In this document: positions 25,896-32,633 of the stretch, piece by piece | Layout of the letters: the number at the start of each line of letters is the position of its first letter | Numbering within the stretch: the stretch's first letter is position 1 | NCBI RefSeq assembly: GCF_046483665.1 | Contig: NZ_JAWOCR010000015.1 | Location: 1 to 49,068 of the forward strand | DNA length: 49,068 bases | DNA from: Thiohalophilus sp046483665 | Lineage (GTDB): Bacteria > Pseudomonadota > Gammaproteobacteria > UBA6429 > Thiohalophilaceae | Direction of reading: 5' to 3' | Notes under the pieces: generated by a model | Told to the model about the DNA's origin: nothing | What the model saw: the letters and a program-made list of their open reading frames with translations, nothing else | Database searches by the model: none | Position numbers and translations under genes: made by a program

Positions 25896-25939
25896 GCTGT
25901 GAGCCGGCATTCGAAACGCCTGCTTATCATAACGCCGGA

Positions 25940-26536
25940 TCAAAACGAGACCTTCGGCGCCGCCTGGATGGCCGCGCTGTCCTCGAACTCCAGCTGGGCG
26001 GCGTCTTTGGCATGACCGAACAGCGCGGCAAACATCAGTTGCGGGAAGGACTGCTTGTAGGTGTTGTAGGCCATGACCGCATCGTTGAATGCCTGACGGG
26101 CGAAGGCGACCTTGTTCTCGGTGCTGGTCAGCTCCTCGGTAAGCTGCATCATGTTCTGGTTGGCCTTGAGATCGGGATAGGCCTCGACCACCACGTTGAA
26201 CCGGCCCAGTGCCCCGGCCAGGTTACCCTCGGCCCGGCCCAGGTCGTTGATAGCTGACGGATCGCCGGGATCGTTATGCGCCCGGTCCAGTTGTTGCTCG
26301 GCATTGTTGCGTGCCTGGACCACGGCATCGAGGGTTTCGCGTTCGTGCTTGAGATAACCTTTGGCGGTTTCCACCAGGTTGGGGATCAGATCATGGCGGC
26401 GCTTGAGCTGCACCTCGATCTGCGCAAAGGCATTTTTAAGCCGGTTCTTGAGGGCCACCAGTTGATTGAAGATGGCGATGATGTACAGCACGAGCAGACC
26501 CAGCACTACCAGTGTAATGATTGTCGAGACATCCAT
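25940..26536 (-). CDS. LemA family protein
   Basis: This 198-residue protein has a single N-terminal membrane helix (about residues 5-25, IITLVVLGLLVLYIIAIFNQ) followed by a long helical bundle. It contains the LemA hallmarks VALKNRLKNAFAQIEVQLKRR and HDLIPNLVETAKGYLKHE, the middle YPDLKANQNMMQLTEELTSTENKVAFARQ, and YNTYKQSFPQL. The orientation is probably a short periplasmic N-terminus with the coil in the cytoplasm. LemA proteins are membrane-anchored helical proteins of unclear function, often encoded with TPM-domain or M48 proteases, as here. Confidence 0.95.
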   Translation of the reverse strand: MDVSTIITLVVLGLLVLYIIAIFNQLVALKNRLKNAFAQIEVQLKRRHDLIPNLVETAKGYLKHERETLDAVVQARNNAEQQLDRAHNDPGDPSAINDLGRAEGNLAGALGRFNVVVEAYPDLKANQNMMQLTEELTSTENKVAFARQAFNDAVMAYNTYKQSFPQLMFAALFGHAKDAAQLEFEDSAAIQAAPKVSF

Positions 26537-26601
26537 TTTTATTCCCCCGCAGTTCTTCAGAGCATCATAGCCGGATATAGATACAGGGGCCAGTCAGTTG
26601 A

Positions 26602-26636
26602 GTGCTGAGTTCTGAGTTCTGAGTTCTGAGTTCTGA
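26602..26636. repeat. Heptanucleotide repeat array 2
   Basis: Five GNNCTNA units: GTGCTGA followed by four copies of GTTCTGA. It lies upstream of lemA in the gap to oxyR. Same repeat class as the arrays at 23694 and 28546. Confidence 0.85.
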
Positions 26637-26660
26637 GTGGCGGGTTTATGGAGGACCGGT

Positions 26661-26729
26661 GGGAGGCGCTTGCAGCGGCGACTTCTCTGCCATTTTTCCG
26701 GTCGCGCTTGAAAAGCGCTCCTACAAAAA
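26661..26729. repeat. REP-like inverted pair
   Basis: On the minus strand, TTTTTGTAGGAGCGCTTTTC followed by AAGCGCGACCGG forms one half, and on the plus strand GGGAGGCGCTTGCAGCGGCGAC forms the opposing half. This is the 'TGTAGGAGCG-GCGCGA' REP type familiar from many gammaproteobacteria. It is located just after the oxyR stop codon. Confidence 0.65.
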
Positions 26730-26756
26730 CAGGTGCTAGCACCTGGCCCCTGGAAA

Positions 26757-27692
26757 CTAGCCCTTGACGCCAACGGCGTCCAATGGCGTCACAGTGTTGG
26801 GCAGCTTTTCGAAGATGACGCGCGCGAGGGTATGCAGGGCTTCCCTGCGCGGAAAGCTGGCGCGATAGACCAGCGACACGCGGCGGTAGGCGTCGGGCAA
26901 ATCGAGTTCGCGGGTAACGATGCCGCTGCCGGTGGTCCAGCTGCCGCGCATGGCCAGCGCCGGCACCAGGGTGGAGCCGAAGCCGGCGCCGACCAGTTGC
27001 AATAATGTCTCCAGGCTGGCGGCGCGCAGATCGGCCATTTCGCCACGCTCGCTGCGCTCCTTCAGGCGGCACACTTCCATCGCCTGTCTGGCCAGGCAGT
27101 GCCCCTCCGCCAGCAACAGCAGTTCGGTGTTTTCCAGATCCTCGCGAGTGATGGTCTCTTTATTATAAAAAGCGTGATCCCGCGGATGGGCCAGCCAGAA
27201 CGGCTCGTCGAACAGGGGGATCGCTTCCAGCTCCGGCTCGTCCACCGGGGTAGCCAGCAGCGCGGCATCGATTTCGTGCTGTTGCAGGCGCCGGATTAAC
27301 GTATCGGTCATCTCCTCGGAGAGGATCAGCTTGAGCTGCGGAAACTGCTGTTTGAGCGGGACCAGGATCAGCGGCATCAGATAGGGGCTGATAGTGGGTA
27401 TCGCCCCGAGGCGCAGGGGCCCGGCCAGCGGGTCCTGATGGGCCCGGGCCAGCTGCTCGATGGCGTTCATCTGCTCCATCATCAGCCGGGCATGGCGCAG
27501 GATGTCCTCGCCGATGGGGGTCACCTCCACCGAGCGGTTGGTGCGCTCGAAGATCGCCACGCCCAGCTGCTCTTCGAGCTTTTTGATCTGCCCGCTCAGG
27601 GTTGGCTGGCTGACGAAACAGCGCTCGGCCGCCCGGCCGAAGTGACGGGTTTCGGCCACGGCAATAATGTACTGCAAGTCTCTGAGATTCAT
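26757..27692 (-). CDS. oxyR: Hydrogen peroxide-responsive LysR-type regulator OxyR
   Basis: This 311-residue protein begins with a LysR winged helix-turn-helix (MNLRDLQYIIAVAETRHFGR through QPTLSGQIKKLEEQLGVAIFER). The effector domain contains LLLLAEGHCLARQAMEVC, placing Cys199 and Cys208 at exactly the positions of the redox pair in E. coli OxyR. Together with ALLATPV and the DLRAASLETLLQLVGAG block this makes the assignment strong. It should activate peroxide-defence genes when the disulfide forms. It is divergent from gpmA with 95 bases between, where a candidate OxyR site is visible. Confidence 0.95.
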   Translation of the reverse strand: MNLRDLQYIIAVAETRHFGRAAERCFVSQPTLSGQIKKLEEQLGVAIFERTNRSVEVTPIGEDILRHARLMMEQMNAIEQLARAHQDPLAGPLRLGAIPTISPYLMPLILVPLKQQFPQLKLILSEEMTDTLIRRLQQHEIDAALLATPVDEPELEAIPLFDEPFWLAHPRDHAFYNKETITREDLENTELLLLAEGHCLARQAMEVCRLKERSERGEMADLRAASLETLLQLVGAGFGSTLVPALAMRGSWTTGSGIVTRELDLPDAYRRVSLVYRASFPRREALHTLARVIFEKLPNTVTPLDAVGVKG

Positions 27693-27715
27693 GAGTTTTT
27701 CAGATCATCTTTACG

Positions 27716-27752
27716 ATAGGCATTACCGATAACTACAGTATAAACAAACGAT
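27716..27752. promoter_or_regulatory. Candidate OxyR binding site
   Basis: Four tetrads with exact 7-base spacing can be read: ATAG (27716), CGAT (27727), GTAT (27738) and CGAT (27749). Compared with the consensus ATAG-N7-CTAT-N7-ATAG-N7-CTAT, 12 of 16 defined bases match. Its place between oxyR and gpmA, 24-60 bases before the oxyR start, is where autoregulation occurs in other species. Confidence 0.45.
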
Positions 27753-27787
27753 TTTAAAAATAAAGCAACCGGGCGCATGTTATCCAC

Positions 27788-28540
27788 ATGAACCCGAGCA
27801 ACGATAAAACCATGAATAACCTCCTCGACCGCATACCGGTGGTGCTGATACGCCATGCCCAGAGTCAGTGGAACCGGGAGAACCGCTTCACCGGCTGGGC
27901 CGATCCGCCGCTGACCGGGGCGGGTATCGCCGAGGCTCGTGTCGCTGGCACCCGCCTGCGCGAACAGGGCTTTGTCTTCGACGCGGCCTGTAGCTCACGC
28001 TTGCAGCGGGCGGTGACCACGCTGGATATCCTGCTCGAAGAGCTGGGCCAGGACGAGATTCCGCGCGAACAGGCCTGGCAGTTGAACGAACGCCACTACG
28101 GCGCGCTGCAGGGGCTGGACAAGGGCGAGGCCACGGCACGCCATGGTGAGGAACAGGTCTGGCGCTGGCGTCGGGGTTATCACGATCGCGCCGGCGCGCT
28201 GAGCCGTGAGGACGAACGTCACAGTTGCCATGATCCGCTCTGCCAGGATATCGACCCGGCCCACCTGCCCGACGTGGAGAACCTGGCCGAAACCCGCGAG
28301 CGGGTGATGCGCTACTGGAACGACGAAATCGTCCCGCGCATCTGTTGCGGCGAGCGCCTGCTGATCAGCGCCCACGGCAACACCCTGCGCGCGCTGATCA
28401 TGGCGCTGTCGAACATGACCACCGAAGAGGTCGAACGCTTCGAGATTCCGACGGCCACGCCGATAGTTTATCACTTCGACCGCAACGCAACGCCGCTGGA
28501 TTGGGATTATCTGAATGAGCAGAATAATCAGGCAGCTTGA
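27788..28540 (+). CDS. gpmA: 2,3-bisphosphoglycerate-dependent phosphoglycerate mutase
   Basis: This 250-residue member of the histidine phosphatase superfamily interconverts 3- and 2-phosphoglycerate through a phosphohistidine. The catalytic motif reads RHAQSQWNRENRFTGWADP (His23), where most family members have RHG[EQ]S, so Gly is replaced by Ala. Other signatures are intact: SSRLQRAVTT, the acid ERHYGALQGLDK, and SAHGNTLRALI with the second histidine. Length equals that of classical dPGM. The unrelated GpmI is also in this window. Confidence 0.93.
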   Translation: MNPSNDKTMNNLLDRIPVVLIRHAQSQWNRENRFTGWADPPLTGAGIAEARVAGTRLREQGFVFDAACSSRLQRAVTTLDILLEELGQDEIPREQAWQLNERHYGALQGLDKGEATARHGEEQVWRWRRGYHDRAGALSREDERHSCHDPLCQDIDPAHLPDVENLAETRERVMRYWNDEIVPRICCGERLLISAHGNTLRALIMALSNMTTEEVERFEIPTATPIVYHFDRNATPLDWDYLNEQNNQAA

Positions 28541-28545
28541 ATATA

Positions 28546-28629
28546 GTGCTGAGTTCTTAGTTCTTAGTTCTTAGTTCTTAGTTCTTAGTTCTTAGTTCTT
28601 AGTTCTTAGTTCTTAGCACTCAGCACTCA
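28546..28629. repeat. Heptanucleotide repeat array 3
   Basis: Twelve units of GNNCTNA start five bases after the gpmA stop codon: GTGCTGA, nine copies of GTTCTTA, and two of GCACTCA. The inner units are identical, indicating recent expansion by slippage. Confidence 0.9.
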
Positions 28630-28644
28630 TGAATATACTCCGCT

Positions 28645-28676
28645 TTTCCGGTTGGTTACTGCCAGCTAACCGGAAA
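28645..28676. terminator. Hairpin between convergent gpmA and PhnD-like gene
   Basis: TTTCCGGTT (28645-28653) pairs with AACCGGAAA (28668-28676) across a 14-base loop. It lies between two convergent genes, as expected of a shared terminator, but neither strand has a strong U-tract, so confidence is limited. Confidence 0.35.
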
Positions 28677-28704
28677 GATAAGTAACCCGGACTCGTTCCG
28701 GTTA

Positions 28705-29523
28705 TTACCAGCCGAAGATCACACCTTCAAGCAGGGTATTGTAATCCTCGAATTCCGTGTTATCGGTAGCGATAAAGCCTTTGGCTTTACCTGCAAAACG
28801 ATTCAACGTGGGTTGTAACGCCTTTATTCCCGCTTCGGCAATCAGCGCCTGACGTAACTTGCTTCGCTCTTCAGCAGTTAAACGACTGCTCACCGAGATA
28901 GACTGATTGGGCATGGCCGGCGAGGTATAGACAACTTTCAGCCCCTTGCGATCGTCTTCGCCCATGGCATTTCGATAGTAGGCGGTACGAACCACAAACG
29001 CGTCGCACTGCCCCTGTTGAAAGGACTTGTAGACCGCTCCCATGCCGCCCTTGACTCCCCGTATTACCGGCTGGCGCACCGGGTTGCGAAAGTCCCCCAG
29101 GACACTCAGGGTGGAAAGGTTGGGCGGGGAAATCCCGCAGAACTTGCGACCGATCATATCATCCGGTTCACTTACCTGGTCATTGTCCGCCGCGGCCAGC
29201 AGGTGGAACTGTAATGAACCCGGTAACCTGACCAGCATTTCGTGATCGAGATGGGTCACCCGCCAGGAAGCGAAATGCGGGCCGTCGAAGACGATGTCGT
29301 AAACATCGTTGCGCATGTCATGTTGATAGCGCAACCAGGCCCCGGGGTGCTGGTAGCGCACCGGTCGGCCCAGAACATCGCTGATATAACGGGCCGTGAT
29401 TTCATACTGTTTTATCCCGGCCTGTTCAGACTCCCGCGGCGGCGCCGTCATGATCAACGCATCGGCCAGCAACGGCTGTACGACAGAAAAACCAAGTGCC
29501 AGCAAAAGCATGCGAGCTCTCAT
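28705..29523 (-). CDS. PhnD-like ABC transporter substrate-binding protein
   Basis: Start ATG 29523 is preferred: it follows AAAGGGGG and opens a signal peptide (MRARMLLLALGFSVVQPLLADA), whereas the longer frame adds 17 unlikely residues. The mature part has the periplasmic phosphate/phosphite/phosphonate-binding (PhnD) fold: LGRPVRYQHPGAWLRYQHDM, YDIVFDGPHFASWR, GRKFCGISPPNLSTL, the QGQCDAFVVRTAYY segment, and VVYTSPAMPNQSISV. No permease or ATPase gene is adjacent. It may serve a distant transporter or act as a solute sensor. The ligand is unknown. Confidence 0.85.
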   Translation of the reverse strand: MRARMLLLALGFSVVQPLLADALIMTAPPRESEQAGIKQYEITARYISDVLGRPVRYQHPGAWLRYQHDMRNDVYDIVFDGPHFASWRVTHLDHEMLVRLPGSLQFHLLAAADNDQVSEPDDMIGRKFCGISPPNLSTLSVLGDFRNPVRQPVIRGVKGGMGAVYKSFQQGQCDAFVVRTAYYRNAMGEDDRKGLKVVYTSPAMPNQSISVSSRLTAEERSKLRQALIAEAGIKALQPTLNRFAGKAKGFIATDNTEFEDYNTLLEGVIFGW

Positions 29524-29544
29524 GGTGCCCCCTTTAATTATTGG

Positions 29545-29655
29545 GGAAGCTCTGAATAAGCCTTTATTCGTCACCCCGGCGAAAGCCGGGGTCCAGAATT
29601 AATCGGCGAGGGACTGGATTCCAGCTTCCGCCGCAATGACTTGATCAGAGCTTCC
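29545..29655. repeat. MITE-like element with 11-bp terminal inverted repeats
   Basis: GGAAGCTCTGA (29545-29555) is the exact reverse complement of TCAGAGCTTCC (29645-29655). Inside are the hairpin CACCCCGGCGAAAGCCGGGG and a CTGGATTCCAGCTTCCGCCG half that ends in CAATGAC. This combination is a well-known dispersed element in proteobacterial genomes. It lies in the promoter-side gap of the PhnD-like gene. The rest of the gap to 29971 holds only one doubtful minus-strand frame. Confidence 0.75.
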
Positions 29656-29971
29656 TTATTGATAACACCGGGATTGATATTGCTAGCAAGAGTAAAAAGT
29701 CTGCCCCGGCACACAGAGCAAGACATTCCAGTCTTTATCTCTATGCAAACTTTGCACCGCTGTATATCTTCCCCTGAATATTCCCCCATGAAGAGCCTTA
29801 AATTCTCAAATCGACACGCCGGTCTCAAAATTTGTTCGGGCGGCGGTTCCCCCGCCACCATATTTTGATGTGCCTTTACTGCGCTCTGCAGTGCGGTTGT
29901 TTGCAGTTTGCACCGCACAATTTTCCTCAGCTGAGGTATACTCCCTGTCACTGGCTTGATTACCGGATACC

Positions 29972-31672
29972 GTGCAAGTGACTCTACCCGCTCTGGATAT
30001 TCCCTCCCAGGACCTCTCTCGCCGGGCGCCCCCGCCCATGCGCATCAAGAAGCTGCGTGAGTGGCTACACAATCTGCCGACCGCCAATACCCGCAAAACC
30101 GTTCACCTGTTTATCCAGCAACTGGAGCAGCTCAATCAGACCGCCTGCCCGCCCGAGGATCGCCTGCAACTGATGGATACCCTGCGGCCGATCGCACGCC
30201 AACTTCTGGTGACTCTTGCGCGGCATCTGAAGCAGGCCGGTATCCCGCTGAGCCAGAAAAACCTGGAAACCTACAACGACCTGCATGCCCTGCTGGACGG
30301 CATGGCAGCAGGCTACAAAATCGTGGTCAGCGAACTGGTCCTGAGCAAGCCGGAGAAGGAACATCCGCGGCTACTGTTACGTGAAGCGATCTATCACAGC
30401 ATCCAGTATCTGGGCCGGCGCCTGCTGACCTGCTATATGGTTTACGCCACCGAGGCGGAGCACGTATGGTATGAACTGCATCAGTTATATCGTTATGCCG
30501 AATCGCAGGGTTTTCAGGATCAGCCGGTCGATGATCCGGTTCCTGATTACAGCCTGCCTGTTGGCTATACTATTGACCTGGTCTACAAGCGCTCCCTGTT
30601 GCTGTCACTTGCCGAACCCTACCACCTGATGTCCGGTGAAGCGGATGATATTCATTATCTTGTTTCCGCCTGGACACCCTATTGCCATTTGTTGCCATTG
30701 GCCACTCCTTCGCCGGCCGGGGAGTTTGCCCTGGACTTTGAATCGGATCAGCCGCCGCGCTTTATCAGCGAGGAGATTCAGTGGCAGCCGAGGGACGGAC
30801 GCCTCATCGAGATCGGCGAGGTTAAACAACGCCTTGAGTCGCATCTGCAGCGTATCCTCAAGACCGCCATGCATAACCTGGAAGAAGATCGCCACTCCAG
30901 GGTACTGCGCTATCAACGTGACATGTTGCTGCGGCTCTCGGATGCGTGGGAAGGAGCGCTCAAACGCCAGTCCACGCGCCATAGCCAGCCGGCCAACATT
31001 CGCATGGCAATGGGGTTAAATGCCGCGCATCATTATATTAATCAGCGTAACGCTTTTACGCCGGAGATGGATGAGTTCGTGATCAAGTATCGCGATGAAA
31101 CCGACATCACGCGGGAGCTCATGGCAACGGCCTATGATACTGCCATGCAAAAAGACAGTTACCATACGCATGATTACAGCGCCAATCCCTGGTGGCAGCA
31201 GAACGCCAGCACTCATGGTGCGGCACTGGCCTGTACCCCCGAATCGGGCTGTTCCAACGTCAAAGTAGGTGAAGTCGTAGCCTGGTGCGACAATGAACAT
31301 TGCCTGCACTGGCAACCGGGCGTGATTCGCTGGCTCAAAACCCGTCCGGCCGAGGGTATGGAACTGGGCATCATGCGCCTCGCCAACTCGGCGGTCGCGG
31401 TCGCGGTGAAGGGCTTGCAGGGTACCGGCGAGGGCACCGACTATTTCCGTGGTCTGCTGATTCCCAGGCAGGTCTCGGCACAGCAGCGACGCAGCCTGAT
31501 CGTTCCGTCCTCGGTCTTTGATATCGACTCGGTACTGTCGATCAACATGAAACGCCGGCTGTTTTACGTACGCCTGAAAAAACTGCAGCTGTCGACCCAC
31601 TCCTTTAACCAGTTCGAGTTCGATGTTATGGAACGGCCACCGGTGGATCCGTCTACATTATTTATTGCCTGA
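29972..31672 (+). CDS. Conserved protein of unknown function, 566 aa
   Basis: It starts with GTG at 29972. The N-terminal ~370 residues are helical and lack membrane segments (RKTVHLFIQQLEQLNQTACP, LLRLSDAWEGALKRQ). The C-terminal ~150 residues change to beta-rich sequence: VKVGEVVAWCDN, GVIRWLKTRPAEGMELGIMRLANSAVAVAV, LLIPRQVSA, and LFYVRLKKLQLSTHSFNQFEF. That arrangement is reminiscent of a helical receptor module joined to a PilZ-like c-di-GMP barrel, but I see no clean R-x-x-x-R/D-x-S-x-x-G motif, so this is a guess. It is a stand-alone gene. Confidence 0.6.
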   Translation: MQVTLPALDIPSQDLSRRAPPPMRIKKLREWLHNLPTANTRKTVHLFIQQLEQLNQTACPPEDRLQLMDTLRPIARQLLVTLARHLKQAGIPLSQKNLETYNDLHALLDGMAAGYKIVVSELVLSKPEKEHPRLLLREAIYHSIQYLGRRLLTCYMVYATEAEHVWYELHQLYRYAESQGFQDQPVDDPVPDYSLPVGYTIDLVYKRSLLLSLAEPYHLMSGEADDIHYLVSAWTPYCHLLPLATPSPAGEFALDFESDQPPRFISEEIQWQPRDGRLIEIGEVKQRLESHLQRILKTAMHNLEEDRHSRVLRYQRDMLLRLSDAWEGALKRQSTRHSQPANIRMAMGLNAAHHYINQRNAFTPEMDEFVIKYRDETDITRELMATAYDTAMQKDSYHTHDYSANPWWQQNASTHGAALACTPESGCSNVKVGEVVAWCDNEHCLHWQPGVIRWLKTRPAEGMELGIMRLANSAVAVAVKGLQGTGEGTDYFRGLLIPRQVSAQQRRSLIVPSSVFDIDSVLSINMKRRLFYVRLKKLQLSTHSFNQFEFDVMERPPVDPSTLFIA

Positions 31673-31789
31673 AGCATTGCAGCCTTATTTCAGCGCAGGC
31701 AAAAATCAGACAGTATAGTTCGATACTGTGATACGATCGGTTAGCGGGTCTCTGGACTTTCTCTTATATATCAAGCATCCAAATCGATC

Positions 31790-32569
31790 ATGCAAAATGC
31801 CTGTCGACACTCTCCCTGCAACAATGACCCATTAACAAAACAACATCGTCCCCGAGCATACAACGTGTCACAAACACCACTATATAAGAACCTGTCCAGA
31901 AAAGGTTACTACCCCGAAAAAGTTGCCGAGGTTGGTGTTTATTTTCCCGAGAACTCGAATATTCGAAATTATATAGATGATGGTATACCTTCTTTATTAA
32001 TAGAGCCGGATCCCCAGTCACTCGAGAAAATAAACAACCGATATTCCGGATATAAAAACGTTGAAGTATATCCTGTAGCCGTCGGTGACGAGAGCGGCAA
32101 ACTCGAACTGGTAAAAGCAGGGGCTTCCACCTACGCCAGAAATCTTGAATTTACACCTGCTATCGTAAACGACGGCAGCATCAATAACACAAGCGAAATA
32201 TTAGAGGTCAGGTGTGTTCGCTTTAATGAGATTGACCCAACAGATATAAATTTAATCAGCATCGATATCGAAGGGGGAGAATGGTATGTTATAAAACATA
32301 TGCTAAGTCGTCCCGATGTTATCTCTATAGAGACACATGGCGGACTGTACTTTAACCCCTTTATGGTCGAAATAATTTCCTGGTTTAATCAGCACGGTTA
32401 CAAATTATGGTACAGAGACGGAAGTGACTCTATCTACATAAAAAACAAATTGTTTAACCTGTCTTATCTGGACGAGATAAAAACATATTTATACGGGATA
32501 TACCTGCGATACAAGTCAGCAAGAAAAACAGTGAAGCGTGCCATTCGCAGAAGCTTGCGCATGACATAG
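31790..32569 (+). CDS. FkbM family SAM-dependent methyltransferase
   Basis: This 259-residue protein has the FkbM pattern: a SAM-binding strand AEVGVYFPENSNIRNYI, the acidic strand SLLIEPDPQS, a VYPVAVGDESGKLEL strand, and the characteristic LISIDIEGGEWYVIKHM. The family O-methylates sugars or polyketides, often in surface polysaccharide synthesis. The gene is clearly more A+T-rich than its neighbours, with many AAA, ATA and AAT codons. It has no glycosyltransferase companions, which suggests an isolated horizontal acquisition. The C-terminus is very basic. Confidence 0.88.
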   Translation: MQNACRHSPCNNDPLTKQHRPRAYNVSQTPLYKNLSRKGYYPEKVAEVGVYFPENSNIRNYIDDGIPSLLIEPDPQSLEKINNRYSGYKNVEVYPVAVGDESGKLELVKAGASTYARNLEFTPAIVNDGSINNTSEILEVRCVRFNEIDPTDINLISIDIEGGEWYVIKHMLSRPDVISIETHGGLYFNPFMVEIISWFNQHGYKLWYRDGSDSIYIKNKLFNLSYLDEIKTYLYGIYLRYKSARKTVKRAIRRSLRMT

Positions 32570-32633
32570 TCCTGCTTAACAGCTTATTTCACATTTACTT
32601 TTATTGAACCCAATTTAATTCCAGCCCTGCTCA

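Noticed and set aside
29571..29951. 126-codon minus-strand frame with Cys-x-x-Cys pairs before the 566-aa gene
   Set aside because: Its C-terminal part is encoded by the MITE-like repeat and the rest shows no family or credible ribosome binding site. The cysteine pairs alone are weak evidence.
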